Source of the DNA: JASHPR01 sp963815375
GTDB lineage: Bacteria > Actinomycetota > Actinomycetes > Streptosporangiales > Streptosporangiaceae
Reading direction: 5' to 3'
Length of the DNA: 64,000 nt
Assembly (NCBI GenBank): GCA_963815375.1
Contig: CAWFGX010000001.1
Location: 1,054,001-1,118,000 of the forward strand
A model generated the notes under the pieces. That model was not told the origin of the DNA, did no database searches, and saw only the letters and a program-made list of their open reading frames with translations. Positions 50,149-58,551 of the stretch are shown piece by piece; within the stretch, counting starts at the first letter, position 1, and each line of letters opens with the position of its first letter. Position numbers and translations under genes: made by a program.

Positions 50149-50457
50149 GTGCGGATGTCGCACCAGGTGAAGCCGGACACTGTCGCCGGCGCTGCCGCCG
50201 GGCCTGAGCCCGCGGGGCTGGCGGAGCAGACGGCTTACGTGCCGCAGACCCCGGAAGCGCCGGTCTCCTATCCCCCGGCGTTCCACGGCCGCGCGGTGTC
50301 CTGGTTCGCGGTCTCGCTCATCATGGTGGGGTTCGTCACCGGGGGTCTCGGGCTCGTCACCGGCCCTGTCTGGGCGGCGTTCTGGACCGGCGTCGGCCTG
50401 GCGGTGGTGGGCGGCCTGCTCGCGCTGGCCACCAACATCATGGACGACTGGTACTAA
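50149..50457 (+). CDS. Small two-helix membrane protein (HGxxPAAW-like family)
   Basis: I place the start at GTG 50149, 6 nt after GGAGGAG (ATG 50155 is in frame), giving 102 aa. A ~55-residue Pro/Ala-rich cytoplasmic part is followed by FHGRAVSWFAVSLIMVGFV and a second helix ending in NIMDDWY. The layout matches the actinobacterial HGxxPAAW family, with HGRAVSW in place of the name motif. The function is unknown. A short overlapping ORF with its own Shine-Dalgarno precedes it. Confidence 0.75.
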   Translation: MRMSHQVKPDTVAGAAAGPEPAGLAEQTAYVPQTPEAPVSYPPAFHGRAVSWFAVSLIMVGFVTGGLGLVTGPVWAAFWTGVGLAVVGGLLALATNIMDDWY

Positions 50458-50483
50458 GCCGCCGCAACTGGTTCTAGCCGGCA

Positions 50484-50543
50484 CGACAGGCGCCCGTGCG
50501 GCAGGCGCCCGTGCGGCAGGCACCCGTGCGGCAGGCACCCGAC
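50484..50543. repeat. Four tandem 15-bp units between genes
   Basis: The 15-bp unit GGCAGGCGCCCGTGC, with G/A changes, is repeated four times in the gap between the small membrane protein gene and the YcaQ-type gene. The frame through it (QAPVR repeats) has no ribosome-binding site and is not believed to be coding. Its function is not apparent. Confidence 0.8.
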
Positions 50544-50573
50544 TGTCAGAGGCTCAGGCTACGCTCTCGACCC

Positions 50574-51842
50574 GTGGCCGGGCTTCTGCATGCAACGCCG
50601 CAGCTGACGCTGTCGCCGGATGAGGCCCGGCTGATCACGCTGCGGGCCCAGGGTTTCGTGGGCGCAGGCGCGCGGCAAGGCGGTCTGCCCGCAACGCTGC
50701 GACGGGTCGGCGCCGTGCAACTGGACACGATCAGCGTCCTGGCGCGCTCCCACGAACTTGTCGCCTACTCTCGCCTCGGCCCGGTCCCCAGAGACCGGAT
50801 CGAGCGGGCGTACTGGCATCCGCGGCGTCCTGCCGCTTTCGAGTACTGGTCGCACGCTGCCTGCGTACTGCCGATCGAGGAGTGGCCGTTCTACGCGTTC
50901 CGCCGGAGGGCGTTCCGTGCCCGGGGCCCGCGCTGGCACCAGCATGATCCGGGGGTGCGCGCTGAGGTGCTCGCGAAGATCCGCGCCGAGGGCCCGCTGA
51001 CAGCCAGCGACCTGGGCGGGGCCAGGAACGGGGGCGGCTGGTGGTCGTGGTCGGACACGAAGAAGGCTGTCGAGTGGCTGCTCGCCACAGGCGAGGTGAT
51101 CTGCGCGCGGCGCGTCGGCTGGCGCCGGGTGTACGACCTGCCAGAACGGGTGCTGCCGCCGGAACTGCGCCGCGCCGAACCCTCCGACACCGAGTGCGTC
51201 ACTCACCTGGTGGGAGTCACTGCCCGCGCACTCGGCGTGGTGACCCGAGCCGACCTCGCCGATTACCAGCGGATCCGGTTTGGAGGCACCGGGGAGGGCG
51301 GGCAGGGCAGGGACGGCGGGGATGGCACCGCCATGGACCTCGGCAGCGCGGCGGAAGCAGCCGGCCTGCTGCCAGTGCAACTCGTTACGCCCCGCAGCCG
51401 CCTCCCGGTCCCGGCCTGGGTGGACCCAGCCGCCCTGGACGAGTCGTGGCCCGGGCCGCCGCTGGCCCGGCCCGGCAGGCACCGGGTCACGCTGCTGTCC
51501 CCGTTTGACTCGCTGGTCTGGGACCGGAAGCGAACATTGCGGACATTCGGCTTCCAGCACAGCCTGGAGGCGTACCTCCCGCAGGCCAAGCGCGTGCATG
51601 GCTATTACGTGATGCCACTGCTGGCCCGTGGCCGCCTGGCGGGCCGCGTCGACCCGGCCCGCAGCGGCCGCACGCTCGTCGCGCGGAAGCTGTCGCTCGG
51701 CACCGCCTCGGCTGCTGAGGCGATGGCACGCGCGCTCGTTGAGGCTGCCGGCTGGGTCGGGTGTGACAACGTCGAACTCGGCCAGGTGGAACCGCTCAGC
51801 GCCGAGCCGCGGCTGCGGAAGGCGATCTCGGACCTGACCTGA
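50574..51842 (+). CDS. YcaQ/HTH_42-type DNA glycosylase (crosslink repair family)
   Basis: I start at GTG 50574, since upstream codons lie in the 15-bp repeat; this gives 422 aa. The protein belongs to the HTH_42 (AlkZ/YcaQ) superfamily of winged-helix glycosylases. VGAVQLDTISVLARS places the catalytic Q-x-D triplet at Gln49-Asp51. That is the YcaQ/AlkX variant rather than the Q-x-Q of Streptomyces AlkZ. Other family segments are RIERAYWHPRRPAAFEYWSH, LLSPFDSLVWDRKR and RVHGYYVMPLL. YcaQ-type enzymes remove bulky or crosslinked alkylated bases. A Gly/Asp-rich insertion near residue 245 is unusual. Confidence 0.87.
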   Translation: MAGLLHATPQLTLSPDEARLITLRAQGFVGAGARQGGLPATLRRVGAVQLDTISVLARSHELVAYSRLGPVPRDRIERAYWHPRRPAAFEYWSHAACVLPIEEWPFYAFRRRAFRARGPRWHQHDPGVRAEVLAKIRAEGPLTASDLGGARNGGGWWSWSDTKKAVEWLLATGEVICARRVGWRRVYDLPERVLPPELRRAEPSDTECVTHLVGVTARALGVVTRADLADYQRIRFGGTGEGGQGRDGGDGTAMDLGSAAEAAGLLPVQLVTPRSRLPVPAWVDPAALDESWPGPPLARPGRHRVTLLSPFDSLVWDRKRTLRTFGFQHSLEAYLPQAKRVHGYYVMPLLARGRLAGRVDPARSGRTLVARKLSLGTASAAEAMARALVEAAGWVGCDNVELGQVEPLSAEPRLRKAISDLT

Positions 51843-51854
51843 CGGCGCCGCGGA

Positions 51855-52577
51855 TCAGCTGAACTCGATCAGCTTCTCCCGCACAGCCACCATGACCGCC
51901 TCCATCCTGGAGTGGATCTGCAGCTTCTCCAGGATGTTGCGGACGTGGTTCTTCACCGTGTTCTCGGAGATGAACAGCTCCTTGGCTATATCACGGTTGT
52001 TCATCCCCCTGGCGACGAGCTTGAGCACCTGCATCTCCCGCTCGGTCAGCCGGGGAGCGGGCAGCTCCTCAGCGCGCTCCTCTTGCTCGTCGCGCTTGGC
52101 CAGCGCGGCGAATTCGGTGAGCAGCTTCCCTGCCATCGACGGGTTGATGAGGGACTGCCCGCCATGCACCGCCCGGACCGTGTCCGCTACCTCGTCGAGC
52201 GGGATGTCCTTGAGCAGGTAGCCGCTTGCGCCAGCCCTGATCGCCTCGAAGAGGTCCGCCTCCTCGTCGCTGATCGTGAGGATGATGATCTTGGTGCTCG
52301 GGGCAGCCGCCTTCATCGCCCGGCATGCCTCGATCCCGCTGCTGCGCGGCATTCGTATATCCATCAGAACGATGTCCGGTAGCGCCTCAGCAGCCCGCTC
52401 GACCGCCTCGGCACCGTCACTCGCCTGGCCGACCAGCTCGATATCCGGCTCGTCCTCGAGCACCATCTCAAGGCCGCGGCGGAACAGAGCGTGATCATCC
52501 ACGATCATCGTGCGGATCGGCTCTGGGCGCGGCGACGCGCCCGGCGCTGCGGCGCTGCTACCAGGACTGCCGCCCAT
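51855..52577 (-). CDS. NarL/LuxR-family response regulator (orphan)
   Basis: The 240-aa protein has a receiver domain (Asp27-Asp28, phospho-acceptor Asp73 in LMDIRMP, Lys in LLKDIP) and a C-terminal LuxR HTH (LTEREMQVLKLVARGMNNRD, then FISENTVKNHVRNIL). A 20-residue Gly/Pro/Ser-rich leader precedes the receiver. GGGAGGAGG precedes the ATG at 52577. No histidine kinase is adjacent. In Streptomyces a similar regulator lies between secA and hpf, which supports vertical descent. Targets are unknown. Confidence 0.92.
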   Translation of the reverse strand: MGGSPGSSAAAPGASPRPEPIRTMIVDDHALFRRGLEMVLEDEPDIELVGQASDGAEAVERAAEALPDIVLMDIRMPRSSGIEACRAMKAAAPSTKIIILTISDEEADLFEAIRAGASGYLLKDIPLDEVADTVRAVHGGQSLINPSMAGKLLTEFAALAKRDEQEERAEELPAPRLTEREMQVLKLVARGMNNRDIAKELFISENTVKNHVRNILEKLQIHSRMEAVMVAVREKLIEFS

Positions 52578-52740
52578 AGCGCCTCCTCCCTGACCGGGCC
52601 TGCTGTGGTGCCAGGGCCGCCGCCACGGGCATCGTTGCCCGGAAGCTCAGCCCCTGTTCTGCACTGAGTGTCATCAACTGAGCGTGATCAACTGTGTGTG
52701 ATCAACTCTCGCGGACCTGTGTCCCCGACGCAAACTAACG

Positions 52741-53574
52741 CTAGCCGAGATGCCCCAGATGCCGGAGATGCCCGGCACCCTGAGCAAACCGCGAGGCGAG
52801 CCCTGACGCGCTTGCTTCCTGCTTTGCCTGCCCGTCGGCCTGGTCGGCGGTGTCCACTAGCCGGATCACACCGTACTGGTAGCCGCGCCGCCGGTACACC
52901 ACACTGGGGCAGCCGTTATCGGCGTCGCGGTACAGGAAGAAATCGTGACCCACCATCTCCATCTCAAACAGGGCCTGGTCGATCGCCATCGGGCTCGCTC
53001 CATGGAACTTCTCCCGCACGACTAGCGGTCCCTCGCCTTCCATCGCGACCGGGACCAGGTCATCGGAACCCTCGGCCGGCTGCCGGTCACCTGCCTCTTC
53101 CCGCGCGGCACCCGGCGCCGCATCTGACGCTGATTCTGGCAGCGACCCCGGCGCTGATTCCGCTGCCTGAGGCGGCGGCCCGTCAGACCGGACGCTTACT
53201 GGTGCTGGCTCGACGCCGACGTCATCGGCCGCGGGCAGGTCGATGACCCGGATCGCCGCGTGCGCGCCATGCCGGCACTTTCGCCGGTCACCGGCCCGGC
53301 GCAGCCGCGACTCCAGCTTGGCGAACGCGATGTCCAGGGCAACGTAGCGGTCCTCCGCAGCAGCCTCGGCCCGGATGGCCGGGCCGCGCGAGGAGATCGT
53401 CAGCTCGACACGCTCCCGCCGCTGCGACTGCCGCGGGTTGTGCTCGGCAATGACCTCAACATCAACTCTGATCGCCTTGTGGTCCAGCTTCTCGATCTTG
53501 GCGAGCTTGGCCGCAGCCTGCGCGCGGAACCGGTCAAGCACCTCCGTGTGGCGGCCCTTGAAGATGATGTCCAC
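52741..53574 (-). CDS. hpf: Long-form ribosome hibernation promoting factor (HPF)
   Basis: I start at GTG 53574 (VDIIFKGRHTEV) after AAGGGGG, giving 277 aa. The N-terminal S30AE/YfiA domain (~1-105) binds the 30S decoding site. A variable Asp/Glu/Pro-rich linker follows. The C-terminal dimerisation domain has GPLVVREKFHGASPMAIDQA, VGHDFFLYRDADNG and SVVYRRRGYQYGVIRL. The long form joins two 70S ribosomes into inactive 100S particles in stationary phase. The linker is longer than usual, and a His/Leu-rich tail ends the protein. Confidence 0.92.
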   Translation of the reverse strand: MDIIFKGRHTEVLDRFRAQAAAKLAKIEKLDHKAIRVDVEVIAEHNPRQSQRRERVELTISSRGPAIRAEAAAEDRYVALDIAFAKLESRLRRAGDRRKCRHGAHAAIRVIDLPAADDVGVEPAPVSVRSDGPPPQAAESAPGSLPESASDAAPGAAREEAGDRQPAEGSDDLVPVAMEGEGPLVVREKFHGASPMAIDQALFEMEMVGHDFFLYRDADNGCPSVVYRRRGYQYGVIRLVDTADQADGQAKQEASASGLASRFAQGAGHLRHLGHLG

Positions 53575-53734
53575 TGGCCGAACCCCCTTATACCCGCAAG
53601 GTGGATGGCACCCGCCCGGCCGACCTGGTCTTCGACCCCACATCCGCCTGCTGAGGGGCTCGCGGCCACATGTGCCACTACTGCCCTTCTCCCTGCCCGG
53701 AAGACGTCGGATCTCCCGGCGGGGCAGGACTTAC

Positions 53735-53763
53735 TTCTAAGCCGCACCGTGATCAGTCGACAA
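53735..53763 (-). promoter_or_regulatory. Candidate promoter of hpf
   Basis: On the minus strand TTGTCG (53758-53763) and TTAGAA (53735-53740) are separated by 17 bp, a normal sigma-70-like spacing. It would give a leader of about 150 nt before hpf. It is the only signal I see in the 350-bp gap 53575-53924. comF, which separates lpqB and hpf in related genomes, is not found there. Confidence 0.45.
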
Positions 53764-53924
53764 TAAGTCGCCTTACGTGGGCCGTTTCGCCTGCGGCTGG
53801 CATCGGCTTGCCACGGCGGCCTGCCGGTTAGCTGGAAGGCCACTGCAGTGCAACCACGGACCCGGGCGGGTGCCATGACACGACGCTAGTCCGGCCGGCC
53901 CCAGATGTCAGGAGGGAAAGCGGC

Positions 53925-55826
53925 TCAGCCTGGGTAAGCGGGAGCCCGGCCGGTGGCATGGGTGGGCTGGAACTCGCTCAGGCCCGACGTTGGCGACGAC
54001 GCCGTCGCGACCAGGATCTGGCCGCCAGACAGGCCCAGGACGACGGACGAGCCCACCTGCCCGGGGCTTGTTGCTGTCATCGACACCGTGGTTGGGGGGG
54101 TTGCGATCGCTGTGGGCTGGCCGCCGTTCAGCGGGACCTCGGCCAGCTGGGCGCCAGCGGCGCCCCCCCACATCACGATCACGCTGTCCGGGCCGTACCA
54201 GCTCAGCGCCTCGGGGTCGGAGATGCCCGCACCGAGGGTCACCGGCTCGCCGATGAACGCTGACGGGCCGCTCCGGGCGATCGAAGCCAGCTGGACCTGC
54301 GTCCCGATGGGCGTGCTGACGATCATGACGGCGCGGACACCGTCCGGCGCGACCCGGAAGCTGATCACGTTGTCCGCGGGCGGCAGTTCACTCAGGCCGA
54401 CCTGGCTCGCGTCGCCAGAACTCGGCTGCATCAGCCACAGGTCGCCTCCGGCCGCAATCCACAGATCGCCCTGAGTATCCCAGCTCACCGAGGTACAGGC
54501 GCCGCTGGGCGACCGCCACTGCCGCATCGCCCCGCCGCGGCTGAGGTCGCCGATGTAGACAGCGCTCCCGTCCGCGGAGATCCCGGCTATCCAGTGCCCG
54601 TCCGGTGAGACCGCGATCGAGCTGAGGGCGGGGGCTCCGGCGGTGCCGGCCTGGCCCTGTACTCCGGTGGCATGCCCGGACTGGCCAGAGTCGGACTGGC
54701 CAGAGTCGGACTGGCCTGCGCTGGGCATCTGCTCGACGGCTCCGTTGGTGCCGATGAGGTAGAGGCTGGAACTGGCTGGCTGCGCAGGGGCGACCCAGGC
54801 GTGGTACGTCTGCTGCAGCTGGTACTGACTTCCCGAGATCTGCTGCGGGCGGCCGTTGATCTCGAGCTCGACCGAGTGAATTCCGGTTGGCCCGCTGGTG
54901 AGCGTCCAGACCAGCTGCGCTGCAATGCGCTCCCGCTGGGCCTGGCTCGTGATGGCGGCCCGGCCGCCCAGGTCGACCGTAGCGTTCGGGCCGATGATCT
55001 TGACCTGGCCGATCTGGCTTGCGCCGGCCGGCACTCCGGTGGTTGCCGCCCCGTTCAGCCAGCCCGTCGGGTCCTGGAGCAGCGCGTTCACCAGCCCAGT
55101 GGCAAGCTCGGTGTTCGTCGCCTCCAGTGGCGCGAACACCGGGTCCGGCACCAGCGTGTGCCCGGACGGGGCCAGGAAGTAGAGGTTGCGCGCCTGGTAC
55201 ACGTGCTGGAAGTCGTCCTCCGTCAGCAGCAGCGGCGAGCGCGGCAGGTCGTCGATGCGCCACTGACTGTTGACCCTGACCAGGGAGAAGTAGATCGGCT
55301 TCGGCGCGCCCGAGGACACAAGGTACTGGCCGGTGCCTGTGAGCGTCGCCACCGGCTGACCAATGACCTCCACCTTGGCCAGAGCCCCTCCGCCCGGCTG
55401 ACCGGCACCGGCGTCGCCGGTGACTTCCTTCGGCGCCGAAACGATCTTGGTGGTCGGCGTGGTGCTCACCACTGTCACCGCCCACCCGGGCTGCCAGCTC
55501 CGGCGCGCCGTCGGATCAAGGTATTCCTGGGCCACTGCGTGATTGCTGGCGAAGCTGGCGCTGGCGGCCAGAAAGCCGTCCACGATCTGGGTGGGATTCC
55601 AGCCCTGGCCGGGGCCGACAGGTATCGGCTGCGAGTAGGGCTGCCCTTGGCTGACGCCAGACTGGCCAGTGCCCACTTGCTGCACAGGCCCGCCGGTCGG
55701 TACCGCGGCACAGCCGGTGACCGCCGCCAGCACAGCGACTGCCAGCGTGGTGGCGGCAACGGCCGCGGCGTGCCTCGCGCTCGCCAGCCGGACGGCCGCG
55801 AGCCGACTATGCCGTGAGCTGGTCAC
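53925..55826 (-). CDS. lpqB: Lipoprotein LpqB (MtrAB-associated)
   Basis: The 633-aa exported lipoprotein has a signal peptide with lipobox AVTGC (lipid Cys39). A GerMN/spore-germination-like domain with flanking strands covers ~60-330. The C-terminal LpqB beta-propeller has ALSSIAVSPDGHWIAGIS, ACTSVSWDTQGDLWIAAGG and VRAVMIVS. LpqB binds the MtrB sensor from outside and modulates its signalling. Its start overlaps the mtrB stop by 4 bp. A small DSGQSG repeat lies near residue 375. Confidence 0.95.
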   Translation of the reverse strand: MTSSRHSRLAAVRLASARHAAAVAATTLAVAVLAAVTGCAAVPTGGPVQQVGTGQSGVSQGQPYSQPIPVGPGQGWNPTQIVDGFLAASASFASNHAVAQEYLDPTARRSWQPGWAVTVVSTTPTTKIVSAPKEVTGDAGAGQPGGGALAKVEVIGQPVATLTGTGQYLVSSGAPKPIYFSLVRVNSQWRIDDLPRSPLLLTEDDFQHVYQARNLYFLAPSGHTLVPDPVFAPLEATNTELATGLVNALLQDPTGWLNGAATTGVPAGASQIGQVKIIGPNATVDLGGRAAITSQAQRERIAAQLVWTLTSGPTGIHSVELEINGRPQQISGSQYQLQQTYHAWVAPAQPASSSLYLIGTNGAVEQMPSAGQSDSGQSDSGQSGHATGVQGQAGTAGAPALSSIAVSPDGHWIAGISADGSAVYIGDLSRGGAMRQWRSPSGACTSVSWDTQGDLWIAAGGDLWLMQPSSGDASQVGLSELPPADNVISFRVAPDGVRAVMIVSTPIGTQVQLASIARSGPSAFIGEPVTLGAGISDPEALSWYGPDSVIVMWGGAAGAQLAEVPLNGGQPTAIATPPTTVSMTATSPGQVGSSVVLGLSGGQILVATASSPTSGLSEFQPTHATGRAPAYPG

Positions 55827-57847
55827 CGGTCTGCAGCCCGGCTGGCCGACTCGGCCGCACGGTGAGCCGCTGCACGGCTGGCCGCAGCTGTCCCGTTGCC
55901 CTCAGCCAGCCTGCTAGCCCCGGTTGCGCCGTCAGCCCCGGGCTTGGCGCTGCCGGTGAGCTCGGCGAGCACTGTTGTCGCTGGCCCTTCTGGCAGGCCA
56001 GCGATGACCGGCCCGCCAACAAGGCGGACCGTCACCGACCCGGCGGTCAGACCAGCCGCGTCCGCACCTGGGGCCAGTTCCGGCTCGTCCGGGCCGAGCG
56101 GCAGCGGCGATCCGGCCAGCTCGCCGCCTGCGACCCGGGGAAGCGTGAGCCGGAACACCGATCCCTGGGCAGGCTCGCCCCAGGCTTCCAGCCACCCGCC
56201 GTGGATCCGCGCATCCTCCATAGCGATCGACAGGCCCAGCCCTGTGCCCCCGGTCGTCCGGGCCCGCGCCGGGTCTGCGCGCCAGAACCGGTCGAACACG
56301 AGCCGTTCATGGCCGGGCGCCAGGCCGATCCCGTAGTCCCGGACAGCCACGGCCACCGCGGCCGAGTCCCCGGCCACGGTGACCACCGCGTCCTTGCCCT
56401 CACCATGCTCGACGGCGTTGACCAGCAGGTTCCGCAGGATGCGCTCCACCCGGCGCCGGTCAACGTCAGCCACGCAGGGCTCGGCCGGGAGCCGGAACTC
56501 GATCTTGGCGCCGCGCCGCTCGGCCAGCTGCTGCGCCTCGTCGGCGGCCCGCCGGGCCAGGTCGCAGATGTCGACGGGCTCGGGCTCCAGCACCGCGACG
56601 TTGGCGTCGTACCTGCTGATCTCCAGGAGGTCGGTGAGCAGCGACTCAAACCGGTCCAGCTGACTGCTGAGCAGCTCGGCCGAACGCGCCGCCGGGCCGT
56701 CGAGCTGATTCCTGCTCCCGAACAGGACGTCGGCCGCGATCTTGATCGTCGTCAGCGGGGTCCGCAGCTCGTGCGAGACGTCGGACACGAACTGCCGCTG
56801 GACCTGCGAGAGCTCTTCCAGAGCCATCATCTTCTCCTGCAGGCTGGCGGCCATCTCGTTGAAGGACGACGCCAGCGCGGCCAGTTCATCAGCCCCCCGT
56901 ACCGGCATGCGCTCGCCGAGGTTGCCGGTAGACAGCCGGCGCGCGCCGCGTGCGGCCTGCCGGATCGGGGCCACCACCCAGCGGGTCACCAGCGCCGCGA
57001 TCGCCGAGAACAAGAAGACCAGCGCCAGGCCCCCGGCCAGCAGTGCGTCCTGCACCTGCGACAGGGTCTGCTGGACCTGGGTCAGCGGGAAGAAGTAGTA
57101 GAGCTGGTAATAGCTCCCGACCGGCACACCGTAGACCAGTCCGGGGACCGAGCTGGCGGTTCCGGACGGGTCGCTCATGCTGGCGAACGTGAACGCGGGC
57201 GAACTCTGTCCCCTCCGCTGCAACTCGTTCACCTTGTTAATCAGCCGCGCCGGGATCTGGGCAGGCACGATGCCCGCTTTGTCCCCGCCCGTGTAAACCG
57301 GGGGACCCGAATAGCTAGGGACGATCTCGATCGCGACGCCATAGTCGCTCTGAGCCCCATTCGCCCGCAGCTGATCAACTATCGACCCCACCAGGTTCTG
57401 GGCCGCGGCACTGGGAGGCGAGGTCACGCCCGGCTGGGTCTCAGCTGTGATCAGGCCGTTGCCGACCAGGTTGCTGGCCTGAGCCTCCTTGGCCCGCAGC
57501 TGGTCCGAGGTGATCTGCTGCATCAGGATGAAGCCGAGCACCGTGACCACGACGGCGGAGATGACCAGCGTGGTCGTGACCACGCGCAGCTGCAGTGACC
57601 GCAGCCAGCGAGCGCGCAGGACCAGGTGCGCGGCCGAGAGGCGGCGGCGCAGCGCCACGGCCTGGCGCCTGGCGGTCCGGCGCAGGCGCGGCAGCCGGCC
57701 GTGCAGCCAGCGGCGCGGCCCGCGCGGCCATCCGCGGTTCCCGTGGCGCACCGCTTCAGGCACCGTGGCCGGCAGCCGGGCTGCCAGCGGGCCGACGAAC
57801 AGGCGGCGCGAGGCAGCCTCGCTCCGGCTTGCCGCTGCCCCCTTCAT
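55823..57847 (-). CDS. mtrB: Sensor histidine kinase MtrB
   Basis: The 674-aa protein has an unusually long Arg-rich cytoplasmic N-terminus (~85 residues), TM1 at ~88-110, a periplasmic domain, TM2 at ~269-288 and HAMP. HisKA follows with the phospho-acceptor His359 in VSDVSHELRTP, then HATPase_c (RNLLVNAVEHGEG, YGIGLAPG, GGTGLGLSIAMED). The ~80-residue Ala/Gly-rich tail after the ATPase is dispensable-looking. With MtrA it controls cell-wall metabolism and division in actinobacteria. It lies between mtrA (26 bp upstream) and lpqB (4-bp overlap). Confidence 0.95.
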   Translation of the reverse strand: MKGAAASRSEAASRRLFVGPLAARLPATVPEAVRHGNRGWPRGPRRWLHGRLPRLRRTARRQAVALRRRLSAAHLVLRARWLRSLQLRVVTTTLVISAVVVTVLGFILMQQITSDQLRAKEAQASNLVGNGLITAETQPGVTSPPSAAAQNLVGSIVDQLRANGAQSDYGVAIEIVPSYSGPPVYTGGDKAGIVPAQIPARLINKVNELQRRGQSSPAFTFASMSDPSGTASSVPGLVYGVPVGSYYQLYYFFPLTQVQQTLSQVQDALLAGGLALVFLFSAIAALVTRWVVAPIRQAARGARRLSTGNLGERMPVRGADELAALASSFNEMAASLQEKMMALEELSQVQRQFVSDVSHELRTPLTTIKIAADVLFGSRNQLDGPAARSAELLSSQLDRFESLLTDLLEISRYDANVAVLEPEPVDICDLARRAADEAQQLAERRGAKIEFRLPAEPCVADVDRRRVERILRNLLVNAVEHGEGKDAVVTVAGDSAAVAVAVRDYGIGLAPGHERLVFDRFWRADPARARTTGGTGLGLSIAMEDARIHGGWLEAWGEPAQGSVFRLTLPRVAGGELAGSPLPLGPDEPELAPGADAAGLTAGSVTVRLVGGPVIAGLPEGPATTVLAELTGSAKPGADGATGASRLAEGNGTAAASRAAAHRAAESASRAADR

Positions 57848-57873
57848 GTCCCTCCCTTGGCTGAGCCGCCGGG

Positions 57874-58551
57874 TCAGCCTGGCCCCGCCTTGTAGCCGAC
57901 GCCGCGGACGGTCACCACGATCTCAGGACGCTCCGGGTCCTTCTCGATCTTGGCGCGCAGCCGCTGGACATGCACGTTGACCAGCCGGGTGTCCGCCGCG
58001 TGGCGGTATCCCCAGACCTGCTCGAGCAGGACCTCGCGGGTGAACACCTGGCGCGGCTTGCGGGCCAGCGCAACGAGCAGGTCGAACTCCAGCGGGGTCA
58101 GGTTCAGCGGCTCTCCGGCCCTGGTGACGGCGTGGCCGGCCACGTCGATCGTGACGTCGCCGATCTGCAGGGTCTCCGGGGCTGGGTCCTCGGTCCGGCG
58201 CAGCCTGGCCCTGACCCTGGCCACGAGCACCTTGGACTGGAATGGCTTGACTATGTAGTCGTCGGCGCCCGACTCCAGCCCGAGAACCACGTCCACCGTG
58301 TCGCTCTTGGCTGTGAGCATAACGATCGGCACCCCGGACTCGGCCCGGATCTGACGGCAGACATCGATGCCATCGGTGCCAGGCAGCATCAGGTCCAGCA
58401 GCACCAAGTCCGGATGGGTGTCACGGAACACATCCAGTGCCTTGTCACCGTCAGAGACGAACGTGGGCTCGAAGCCCTCACCGCGCAGCACGATCCCGAG
58501 CATCTCGGCGAGGGCGGCGTCATCATCGACGACCAGTACGCGACCCTTCAT
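57874..58551 (-). CDS. mtrA: Response regulator MtrA (OmpR family)
   Basis: The 225-aa regulator has a receiver domain with Asp9-Asp11 and phospho-acceptor Asp53 in VLLDLMLPG, and Lys in VKPFQS. The OmpR-type winged helix has LTPLEFDLLVALARKPRQVF and RLVNVHVQRLRAKIEKDPE. Sequence and context leave little doubt about MtrA. It binds direct-repeat sites upstream of envelope and replication genes and is phosphorylated by MtrB. The start ATG overlaps the stop of mtnA by 4 bp. Confidence 0.97.
   Translation of the reverse strand: MKGRVLVVDDDAALAEMLGIVLRGEGFEPTFVSDGDKALDVFRDTHPDLVLLDLMLPGTDGIDVCRQIRAESGVPIVMLTAKSDTVDVVLGLESGADDYIVKPFQSKVLVARVRARLRRTEDPAPETLQIGDVTIDVAGHAVTRAGEPLNLTPLEFDLLVALARKPRQVFTREVLLEQVWGYRHAADTRLVNVHVQRLRAKIEKDPERPEIVVTVRGVGYKAGPG

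Noticed and set aside
50484..50543. Short CRISPR-like array
   Set aside because: Units are directly adjacent 15-mers without spacers, and no cas genes are present.
53400..53876. Minus-strand open frame upstream of hpf as a comF candidate
   Set aside because: It lacks the phosphoribosyltransferase motif and zinc Cys residues of ComF and overlaps the well-supported hpf gene in another frame.
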